Part shown: positions 12,043-20,509 of the stretch, piece by piece
How the letters are laid out: each line of letters starts with the position of its first letter
Numbering within the stretch: the first letter of the stretch is position 1
Origin: Coptis chinensis
Taxonomy: Eukaryota > Streptophyta > Magnoliopsida > Ranunculales > Ranunculaceae
Assembly: GCA_015680905.1 (NCBI GenBank)
Contig: CM027381.1
Span: 90,111,501-90,175,500 of the forward strand
Length of the DNA: 64,000 bases
Direction: 5' to 3'
The notes under the pieces: model-generated
The model's input: the letters and a program-made list of their open reading frames with translations, nothing else
Told to the model about the DNA's origin: nothing
Database searches by the model: none
Position numbers and translations under genes: made by a program

Positions 12043-12780
12043 ATGTGGTTGCGATGCAAGAAAGATGGTAAAATGACAGTGTGCATTGATTTCACCAACC
12101 TTAACAAAGCTTGCCCGATTCATCCCTACCCTCTCCCACGAATATCGGAATTAGTGGATGCCACGTCTGGCTACCCACGATTATCATTTATGGATGCATA
12201 TTCGGGATACCACCAGATCCCATTAGCTGTGAAGGACCAAGAAACAACTGCATTCATAATTGACAAAGGGATTTTTTGTTACCAAGTTATGCCTTTCGGT
12301 TTAAAAAACGCAGGGGCTACGTACCAGAGGATGATCGACACCATATTCGGAGATATGTTGGGCAAGACAATGGAAGCTTATATTGATGACATGGTTGTAA
12401 AATCCAAACACAGTGGAGATCATAATTCTGACTTACAATCAGTTTTTGACAGAATTGATGAATTCAACATGCGGCTAAATCCTTTGAAATGTGCTTTCGG
12501 ACTGGTATCAAGGAAATTTCTAGGGTATTTGATGACTCGTCGAGGCATCGAAGCTAACCCAGAACAGATCCGATCCATTCAAGCCATGCCCTCTCCAAAA
12601 ACAAAAAAAAAGATTCAACAGCTCACAGGGCGCTTAGCAGCACTAAATTGTTTCATCTCTAAATACTCGGACCGGTGTCGTCCTTTCTTTCAGACGTTAA
12701 AAGACTCAGGAAGGTGGAATGACGATTGTGAAAATGCCTTTCAGTCAATCAAGAACTACCGGTCTCACCACCAATCTTGG
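12043..12780 (+). pseudogene. gypsy reverse transcriptase
   Basis: An open run with all RT core motifs: MTVCIDFTNLNKACP, LSFMDAYSGYHQIPL (first catalytic Asp), FCYQVMPFGLKNAGATYQRM, the YIDD box in EAYIDDMVVKSKHSG, and CAFGLVSRKFLGYLMT. LTGRLAALNCFISKYSDR follows, linking to RNase H. The D-YIDD catalytic set is intact; the element is dead because the surrounding polyprotein is broken and integrase is missing. Confidence 0.92.
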
Positions 12781-13348
12781 CCGCCTCTAGCTGAGGCAAC
12801 CTGTTGGAGCTTACTTGGCCGCTACAGAAACTGCAGTAAGTGCAGTCCTGTTCATCGATGGAGAAGGCGGTCGTCCGATCTTCTTCATTGGTAAAACACT
12901 AACGGGGGCGGAAAGGAAATATTCGAGAATTGAAAAAATTGCTCTAGCGTTAGTTCATGCTGCCAGACGCCTCAAGCCATATTTCCAAGGAAGACTGGTC
13001 AAAGAATACACGGAATATCCTATACGCAAACTTTTTCGAAGTGCCCAGGAATCAAGTAGACTCGCAGAATGGGACATCTACTTAAGTGCTTATAGCATCA
13101 ATTTTGAACCTCGCATTTCAGAAAAGGGTCATGCACTTGCATCCCAAATGGCAGATTTCCCTATCGACGATTTCGTCCCTGAAGTCAACCAAGACGAATG
13201 CATCTCTAGTGAAGCGCCAGCAGTTTGGGGCGAGGAAGGCCCAACAAATCTTACGGCCCCATCACCCGATTCATGGATGGTTTACATGGACGGCTCACAC
13301 AACAAACCGCTACGGATTAGGATGTGTTTTATCAAGCCAAACACTTAG
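12781..13348 (+). pseudogene. gypsy RNase H and start of a second RNase H
   Basis: A frameshift after RT moves into the 12815-13348 frame. It reads SAVLFIDGEGGRPIFFIGKT, GAERKYSRIEKIALALVHAA and RLAEWDIYLSAYSINF, the RNase H of gypsy elements. The final WMVYMDGSHNKP is the opening of the additional RNase H found in the Tat lineage, cut short at about 13348. Confidence 0.85.
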
Positions 13349-13562
13349 TAGTTTGGGTCGACAGATTCCTTAGAACCGGTCCTTGAAGTAATCTTCTTTT
13401 TGTTTTCAGATTATCAATCATCAATAAAATGAATTATTCTATAGTTCTTTATTTTCATTCAGTTAGTTAGTCAAAAATAATATATATCAATTATTCAGTT
13501 ACCATTCTTAAAGACAAACAGTTGATATGAAGGCTCAACTATACAAAACATATACAAATTCA

Positions 13563-13970
13563 AAAGTCATGGAGTTTGCGTTTGCAACACCTCTCTCCAT
13601 GCCCCAAAAAGTCATGGAGTTTGCGTTTTCAATACCTCTCTCCATGCACCAAAAAGTCATGGAGTTTGCGTTTTCAACACCTCTCTCTATGCACCAAAAA
13701 GTCGTGGAGTTTGCGTTTTCAACACCTCTCTCCATGCACTAAAAAGTCGTGGAGTTTGCGTTTTCAACACCTTTCTCCATGCACCAAAAAGTCATGGAGT
13801 TTGCGTTTTCAACACCTCTCTCCATACACCAAAAAGTCATAGAGTTTGCGTTTGCAATACCTTACTCCGTGCATTACCAAGCCATGGAGGGTGCATTTTC
13901 AACATCTCTCTCCATGCAGCAAAAAGTTTGTGCATCACAAAGTCGTGGAGTTTGCATTTGCAATCCATGC
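13563..13970 (+). repeat. 45-bp minisatellite in place of the gypsy integrase
   Basis: At least seven units of 45 bp, with starts at 13566, 13611, 13656, 13701, 13746, 13791 and 13836, each containing GTCATGGAGTTTGCGTTT and CACCTCTCTCCATGCA. They then decay to about 13970. Because 45 is a multiple of three, open frames persist on both strands; these are by-products, not genes. Confidence 0.95.
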
Positions 13971-14415
13971 ACCACAAAAGCTCAAGTTTTACAACAAAGC
14001 TCAAGTTTCACCAATATTTTATACACAACTTAAAACTTAGGGTAAGCATTGGTTGACATTGAATAGTTGGAATATCTATCCAACTGGCGTAAAACATGGT
14101 TGTTTCTCCAGTGAAATGCCAACAATTGGGGGCGACTACACTACGTTTAATGCCCAAAAGTTTCTCCATCTCATTAGTATTGAGTGTTTTCATACCACTG
14201 GTGTTGCCTGAACTAAGCAGTGAACAAAAACAACGATCAATTTCATGGCCGTACAAACAGCCTTAGGCATTCATGCCAAGCAAACAACCTTTGGTTGCTT
14301 TCTTTTCACAATCTTCACCTCTGTCTATAACTTCCACTGTCGTATCCTTTTCGAACTAGTTTTTTATTATTATTCTTCACCACAAGGAACTAGTTCCATC
14401 CGGCAAAGAGGGGCG
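13971..14415. other. Unassigned gypsy 3' region with polypurine tract
   Basis: About 440 bp before the 3' LTR with no recognisable integrase or other domain. An 82-aa open frame runs antisense at 14256-14008; it contains MEKLLGIKRSVVAPNCWHF and matches nothing I know. The last bases, GGCAAAGAGGGGC (14402-14414), form the likely polypurine tract. Confidence 0.6.
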
Positions 14416-15154
14416 TGTATGTGCCACCACCATCGTACCCCCATAAACAATCAACGTTGGGTTGGGTACTATTATAGCGCCACCCACTACTATGTGCGCC
14501 GCCTAAAATCATGGCGGCGCGCGCCGCCTTAAAATCGCGTGCTGGTGCTTCAATTTTATGGCGTGCTGCCGCCTTAATTTTATGGCGTGCTCGTCGCCTA
14601 ATTTTATGGCGTGCGGTGCAGCCCATTTTATGGCGTGCTGCCGCCCAATTTTATAGCGTGCTGCGCCGCTTAATTTTTATGGCGGCGTGGGCCGCCTAAT
14701 TTTATGGCTGGCCGCGTCGCCTAATTTTATGGCGTGCCTGCCGCCAATTTTATGGCGTGCCGTCGCCTAATTTTTATGGCGTGCTTGCCGCCCCAATTTT
14801 ATGGCGTGCCAGCCTGCCCAATTTTATGGCGTGCCTGTCTGCTCAAAATTATGGCATCATAAGCTAGATATAGCAGTTTCAGATTTAGAAAATATATTTG
14901 GCAAGATATGCTTCCATATTAAAACTTTACATAATTCTGAGAATATTATGTAGCAATAAAGGAAATAATATTTATCATTATTATCCTATAAATACCCCAT
15001 TCCTCAAAACAAAGAACTACGTTCATTTGAGAGACTTGATTTCGAGAACGATTTGGATAATGAGGCAGCCATTAAAGGTACGATCTCAACAGTTCATTGC
15101 AACAACCTCCCTTACGAAACCATGGGTGTGTTTGGGCGAGTTTCTACCCAAACA
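14416..15154 (+). repeat. 3' LTR of the gypsy element, expanded minisatellite
   Basis: 739 bp, about 95 bp longer than the 5' LTR. The extra length lies in the minisatellite with core TAATTTTATGGCGTGC (about 14510-14840), which has more copies here. Outside that array the two LTRs are very similar. Confidence 0.93.
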
Positions 15155-15830
15155 CCAACAACGGTCCTTGGTGTGTCAGTTCTTTCCACAATGATCACAG
15201 TGAGATGGTTCCCTTTTCCTTTACCCTTTTCAAATCCCTGTGACTTCTTCCTAAAATCGTTTTCTGCAAACAATACAGTAGATTCAGAGATTGAGGACTT
15301 TACCTCGGAGTTCATGGTTTTCTTTCTTGTTTCCTCCCTTTGAATAGTTGTACAAACAGCAGCAAGTGATAGAATAGTGCTTTCCATTAGAATGTTGCTT
15401 TCCATATTTTCATATTCTGGTTTAAGACTACGAAATACTGTGAAGATTTTATCCTCCTCAGCCCGTTTCAATAGAGTCTTCGTGATCGCTGGTGTGGGAC
15501 GGTAAATGTTTAACTCATCCCACAATTTCTTCAAATTCCCAAGGTGTTCTGAAAAGTTTTCTCACCTTGTTGCAAAGCACCGATTGCGAGTTGAAGTTCA
15601 AACACACGGGCAGAATTATTCTGGTTTCCGTATAAATCTTCAATTGAATCCCACATCTCCTTCGCAGAATCAGAGGAAGTAAAAATCCCAAAGAATAGTA
15701 GACTCCATAGAATTTAGTAACCAAGATCGAACAAGTTTCGATCATTGGAAACCCAATTCTCATATTCAAGATCATCAATGGCGGGGACATACCTTTGCAC
15801 CATTAATGAACCCCAATTTCCTCTTTCCAC
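15155..15830 (-). pseudogene. copia-1 gag, 5' part
   Basis: On the minus strand this reads KKLWDELNIYRPTPAITKTL, FRSLKPEYENMESNILM and LAAVCTTIQREETRKK, a copia gag (UBN2-like). Upstream, in other frames, are WDSIEDLYGNQNNSARVFEL and LQQGEKTFQN. The zinc knuckle follows in a shifted frame: CDHCGKN, then a stop in place of Trp, then HTKDRC. The gypsy element begins two codon positions further, so the insertion sits at the end of the knuckle. Confidence 0.85.
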
Positions 15831-16009
15831 CAAGCGATAGAGAAACCGCCCTAGACCAAGGTATGTAGTTCGCTCCATTCAAAAAGAACTCGATGATGCT
15901 TCCAACCAGATTAGAATCGGTCCTCAGAGTAGTATGTTTTAACTTTGGGTTTGGATTTGGATCGACATAATGTATTGTGTTTATCTAGATTGATTTAGAG
16001 AGAGATTAG

Positions 16010-16027
16010 AGCTCGCTCTCGATACCA
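16010..16027 (-). other. Primer-binding site of copia-1
   Basis: On the minus strand, immediately after the 5' LTR, the sequence reads TGGTATCGAGAGCGAGC. TGGTATC is the complement of the 3' end of initiator tRNA-Met, the standard primer of plant copia elements. Confidence 0.85.
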
Positions 16028-16345
16028 TGTAGAATTTAACACCTAAATAAATAGACAAGACACAATAATTTATAGTGGTTCGGTGCCAATGCGGCGACCT
16101 ACGTCCACGGGAGAAGAAATGTTTTTTATTTTGCTTGAGATGATAGGAGTTTAGGTTACAGAGAGTTTATATAGCACAACATGAGTGCATATTCGTGTTT
16201 ATATGTTTCTATAAAGGATTGGAGACTTTCCTTTATAGAAAACATAAGAATCTGATAAATCTCTGCAAACACCGACTAGGGTGCACCTGCACTCCAACTA
16301 GCCTTGGTCAAGGCGCGACTGCGCCCTTGCCTTTCTTCTCCCACA
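16028..16345 (-). repeat. 5' LTR of copia-1
   Basis: 318 bp, closely similar to the 3' LTR at 3742-4055, with a few substitutions and a small length difference near the end. It ends CCCACA followed by the target duplication CTTAC. Confidence 0.93.
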
Positions 16346-16534
16346 CTTACCAATAGTACTAAAAAATTGTTGTTACTGAATCCGGTTACTAGAGAGCAAA
16401 AAGAAATCCCAAACATGGAAGTTTCTTCTAGTGGTGATTTTGGTTTTGGTTCAAAAAGCGACCGATGATTATATAGTTGTGCAGTCCAGCATGATTAAGC
16501 CATACTATCTTGATTTGTACTCCTTACTTCCTTA

Positions 16535-17057
16535 GAGCATTCCCAATGCAATCTACTATTATTCACCTCTATGTAGGCATTTCTCCTCTTTTCCACCGTT
16601 TTGGTGAAAAGCAAGGTGAGCCTGCCCAATGCAAAGGTGAAAAATAATCTCGGACGGGATGTTGGATTCCGTCTTGAGGCTTTTTTATCAAGACGGAATG
16701 TAACATCCCGTTTGGTATTTTATAACGAAACGGAATGAAACATCCCGTCTGGTGAGTCTAATATCAACAGATGCGAAACAGCCCACTTTCTACAGACGGG
16801 ATGTTTGATTCCGTCTGGAAAAAAAGAATTATAGAGAGACGGGATGTTGGATTCCGTCTGATGAGTTTTGTAATCTAGACGGAATCCAACATCCCGTCCA
16901 AAGTTGACAACTCAGCCACTATCTCGGTTGAAGGTTTCACCCTCGTTTTGACTTGGGAAAATAGTCACTACCATTTTCACCTTTGCATTGGGCAAAGATT
17001 TTGAACCGAGGTGAATATTGTCACATTCCACCATATCCACTTGCATTGGGAATGCTC
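16535..17057. mobile_element. PIF/Harbinger-like MITE with repeated hairpin motifs
   Basis: Terminal inverted repeats GAGCATTCCCAATGCAA (start) and its complement (end), flanked by TTA on both sides (16532-16534 and 17058-17060). A 3-bp TTA duplication with such termini is characteristic of Tourist/PIF-Harbinger MITEs. There is no coding capacity. Inside are six copies, in both orientations, of the motif GACGGGATGTTGGATTCC followed by GTCT. A relative lies at 60357-60842. Confidence 0.9.
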
Positions 17058-17220
17058 TTAAGAAATAATTCATGTACAAGGATTCAAGATATACCTTACA
17101 CGGTTGCTCACTCGCTATATCCTCGGGTATATGTTAATGGCGCTATTCACTGTTTACTTAATCGTTGCTTTCCACTTGGAAGCCAAGAAATTCTCTGAAT
17201 TACAGCTGCCTTACTTTGAT

Positions 17221-18900
17221 GGTAATTGGTAATGCCTAACATATTGGAGGTCTGGCTCCACGTTTTGTACACTTCGTCAATCCAATGGTAAATCTGCAAA
17301 TCTCTCATATTGTTCCTAGTACGTACTTGTTCTGTTTCGTGGCTATGTCCACCGTCTTTTATCTCTGAAAGTTTAAATTCTAATCTTTGCGGTGCAAAAT
17401 TTCAAAAAATAAAAGAGTGGTAGAGGTTTTTGAATGGTCCCTGTATAGTATTGAGTTAGGCACTTAATCTAGAAGTTTAAGGACTGTGATGTATAGTAGG
17501 AATCTTTGTCCAGCCCACCATTTAGATTAATTGGCTGTCACCTTTCGTCGATCTAATAAAGTTCTAAACCGTACAACATAGAGAATACGAGACTGGAAAT
17601 CAAAGTAGAGCCAAAACGCTAAAAGCTCTATTTTTTAAGTAGTGAAATTTATAAGAACGAATTAGCCTGAGTTCTCAAACGGACAGATCCTGATGCATCA
17701 TGCAGAGTATGCTTAGTGTTTATGTTAGTATTGTTGACTTACTTCAACATATCTCTCTATTAATTTTACTTGATACGAGAACTATCAAATACTTGATGAA
17801 GGCTGATTATCAAAAATATTAACAGAGAAAATGACTCTGACACAACATTATGGATTTCATCTCCCTGGTCCGACATAGGCACGCCAACAAGAGTTCTGTT
17901 AGTTAATGAGATGGAATTATTGATTGACAGATATACTTCAGATCAAGAAGAATTGGTTGCGAGAATGTACAAATGGCCAGCTTCTTTCGTTTAATGCTTT
18001 CCAGTTAAGACCATTCTGTTATTTGGAACTCTTGTAACACAAAAGTACATGCAGAAAGAAACACGATTTTGTTCTATTTGGTTGATTATCTTACTGGCCA
18101 TCACTCTGCACATATGCTCTACTACTCTACTGGTGACCTAGTGTTAATAATGGTTTTACTCGACGATTCAATGCACAGTTGCACACTAAAACCAAGTAAA
18201 TGGGACAGTTTCAGTTTGAAATTGCATCCTATATTCCTATTACATACAATCTATGGAACCATAATCCAATAGATAAACATCTCAATGTCAATGATTAAAG
18301 TTAATCAGGACTTCCAGATATTTTACCAAACAGTCTAGTATTTCAAATTATTTACCTGATACTTCTAATCGTGAGTCCGTAACTATCCGAAGTTTCCCTT
18401 CACTTTGGAAACCAACAACTGTTATATTCAGGAGAAATGTATGGCAATCTGCTGTGGCCTATCTTCCATATATGATAAAGAATGTATGTTACTGCAGCTG
18501 TAGGCAATTTTCTGTCTTCGATCAAATTCAAAATTAAGAATGTACATTATTACATACTTTTCTGATGAATAGAGTTTGCCTTTGCCGCCTTCTCCTGTTT
18601 TGCTTAGACCATGTTTTCTAAGACCAATTATTCTGTTAGTTTTTACATTATAAAGGGAGATTATAGCTTAACCGGCTATCAAATATTCTTTACATAGCTT
18701 AACCGGCCTTTCCAATACTGAATTGATAAACAATGACAACCATTTCAAGTGGATTTTAAGATTGATTATTCTAGCTAAGTGACTGAAAAAATGCATAAAC
18801 AGGTTTGACAGCTTCAAGTGGGATTTAATCAAATAAGAAACACTGGCAATGTGTTTGGACGGCTGCCTATTAAAATGAGTACGTATAGACCATTTCAGTT
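17221..18900. other. Intergenic; decayed F-box flank, no gene supported
   Basis: No reliable gene. DNA near 17940-18040 and 18250-18340 looks like decayed 3' coding and flanking DNA of the F-box duplicate; the latter shares GTTAATCAGGA with the flank of copy 1 near 2370. The rest is AT-rich, with no recognised element. Confidence 0.5.
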
Positions 18901-18920
18901 CGCAAAAAAGAAGAACTCTT

Positions 18921-18930
18921 CCTATATATA
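18921..18930 (+). promoter_or_regulatory. Likely TATA box of the germin-like gene
   Basis: CCTATATATA lies about 95 bp upstream of the ATG at 19023, a normal distance for a plant TATA box with a short leader. Confidence 0.6.
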
Positions 18931-19022
18931 GCACTCATTACGTTTTGAATTTATCATACCATCACCTCTCGTTTCTTTGTTACCTTGCGATATTAGAGAC
19001 TAGAGATCAAAATTTGAGTAAG

Positions 19023-19838
19023 ATGACAAGTCACATTTTCATATTCAGTCTGCTGTTAGTTTGCGTTTGCTCTGTTGTGCAGGCTTTCGAACCCAGTCCT
19101 CTGCAAGATTTCTGTATAGCCGACCCTAGTAACTCAGGTAAGTCGAAGCATCTATCCATTTTTCCTACATACATAATTTAACTGAGCGAAGTATTATAAT
19201 TTGGTATTTTATTTTGTAGTTTAGTTCCACAATGTGCATGTAAATGTAGTGCTCAAGTTTCTCAAGAATGTTACTTTTCGTGCAGCAATGGTAAATGGTC
19301 TAGCTTGCAAAGATCCCAAGATAGCTGAAGCTACTGATTTCTTCTTTACGGGATTACACATTATGGGGAACACTTCGAACAAGGTCGGGTCCAAGGTCAC
19401 CCCAGCAAATGTAGCTCAGATACCCGGGCTCAACACTCTTGGAATATCCATAGCACGGATAGACTATGCGCCATGGGGTTTAAATCCACCACACACACAC
19501 ACCCTCGAGCCTCAGAGATCCTGACAGTATTGGAAGGCACACTCTATGTTGGTTTCGTCACCTCCAACCCTGAAAACCGTTTAATTAGCAAAGTTCTTCA
19601 GAAGGGAGATGTATTTGTGTTCCCAATGGGACTTGTTCACTTCCAGCGCAATGTTGGATATGGTAATGCAGTTGCGCTTGCTGCACTGAGCAGTCAAAAT
19701 CCTGGAGTCATTACCATAGCTAACGCAGTGTTTGGATCCAAGCAGGCTATTTCAAGTGATGTTCTAGCCAAGGCATTTCAAGTGGAAAAGAACACAGTCG
19801 ACAGTCTCCAGGCACAATTCGTGCTTCCTAAGATGTGA
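19023..19838 (+). CDS. Germin-like protein, with a CA-repeat frameshift
   Basis: Germin-like proteins are secreted cupins that bind manganese and act in the apoplast, some as superoxide dismutases. Exon 1 is 19023-19137 and exon 2 is 19286-19838, with a GT-AG intron of 148 bp, the usual two-exon layout. Exon 1 encodes a signal peptide (hydrophobic [16 protein letters not shown]) and the mature start [10 protein letters not shown]. Exon 2 has NGLACKDPK, then germin box 1 with ligands HTH and E, and box 2 with [14 protein letters not shown]. In box 1 the run of CA repeats at 19486-19502 is 2 nt too long, so the frame breaks between HTH and [12 protein letters not shown]. Without those 2 nt the protein would be about 221 aa, normal for the family. 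It may be a real mutation or a sequencing error. Confidence 0.9.
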
Positions 19839-20466
19839 TCAAATTGAGTTGTAATCGTTGTGGGTTGTGGCATTTATTTTCTAGTTTTTGATTGTTCAGT
19901 AACAAAATTGTATGTTTGTGTTGTATTTTTTGTTTGGTGTTTGTGTTGTATTGATTCCTACGAAAAAGTGTTAATTCATTTTTCCTTTTCTACTGTCTAT
20001 TGGAAGCAAATTGTTGCTGGACTGCTTGCTGTGTTTTATTTTTTCAAGTAGGATTTCTATTAGTGTGAAGTATATATAACGTCAAACAGCAAAACCGGTT
20101 ATCTCCTTCTGGACATCTGTGAAAGTATACAAGCTATCCATGAACCCATGCTTAATTGCCCTTCGTGACTAGTGATGCTAGGTGCGCATTAAAGATGCCC
20201 ACAATTGTATATGATCTTGTTCATAAAAAAGATTGTAACATTAAAGATAGGTAACTATTTTCAGAGAGTATATACCCTATTTGCACCAATCTAATTAAAA
20301 AATGTACATCTCTAATAACTTGACTAATTTTATTAGTCCTAAATCTACCACCTACCTTAAAATCAAGAGTAAACTACCTTAAAAGATCATATGATTCAGA
20401 GAATTTAGTCATAGTCAATTTAAGTAATAATATATATTATAAAATAGTATCAGTCTAGAGTAGCTA

Positions 20467-20474
20467 ATATAAAA
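20467..20474 (+). promoter_or_regulatory. Possible TATA box of the TSA gene
   Basis: ATATAAAA lies only 36 bp before the ATG. If it is used, the leader would be very short; another AT-rich run near 20433-20450 is the alternative. Confidence 0.35.
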
Positions 20475-20509
20475 GAAGCTCTCTTTCAAAACCATCTAGT
20501 GTCACGTCA

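Larger units (their letters stand above)
7664..15154 (+). mobile_element. Ty3/gypsy Tat-type retrotransposon nested in copia-1, integrase lost
   Basis: A plus-strand element bounded by LTRs that both begin TGTATGTGCCACC and end CTACCCAAACA. It is flanked by the exact 5-bp repeat CCAAC (7659-7663 and 15155-15159). It has a primer-binding site, gag, protease, RT, RNase H and the first residues of an extra RNase H (MVYMDGSHNKP) typical of Tat elements. After about 13370 there is no integrase; the space holds a 45-bp minisatellite and unassigned DNA up to the polypurine tract. It interrupts the gag zinc knuckle of copia-1, so it is younger than copia-1. Confidence 0.95.
3742..16345 (-). mobile_element. 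Ty1/copia LTR retrotransposon (copia-1), host of a nested gypsy element
   Basis: A complete element bounded by two LTRs of 314 and 318 bp that begin TGTAGAATTTAAC and end CCCACA. It is flanked on both sides by the 5-bp repeat CTTAC (3737-3741 and 16346-16350), a perfect target-site duplication. On the minus strand the order is 5' LTR, primer-binding site, gag, protease, integrase, reverse transcriptase, RNase H, polypurine tract and 3' LTR; integrase before RT defines copia. Without the nested gypsy it is about 5.1 kb, normal for copia. All ORFs carry stops or frameshifts, so it is not autonomous. Confidence 0.95.
3540..17220 (+). pseudogene. F-box gene copy 2, split by nested transposons
   Basis: Three separated blocks line up in order with the first F-box copy. 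Block 1 (3540-3741) matches the linker after the F-box and the start of the associated domain; it shares CGATCCAAAGAAAG and the run coding YVLCSCNG-like residues. Block 2 (16346-16534) continues with AATCCGGTTACTAGAGAGCA and GGTGATTTTGGTTTTGG. Block 3 (17058-17220) continues with TGTTAATGGCGCTATTCACTG. Between blocks 1 and 2 lies the whole copia element, and between 2 and 3 the MITE. The F-box itself was not found, so the copy was probably partial or decayed before the insertions. Confidence 0.8.

Noticed and set aside
13527..13842. Overlapping ORFs with 15-residue repeats
   Set aside because: They exist only because the 45-bp minisatellite unit is a multiple of three.
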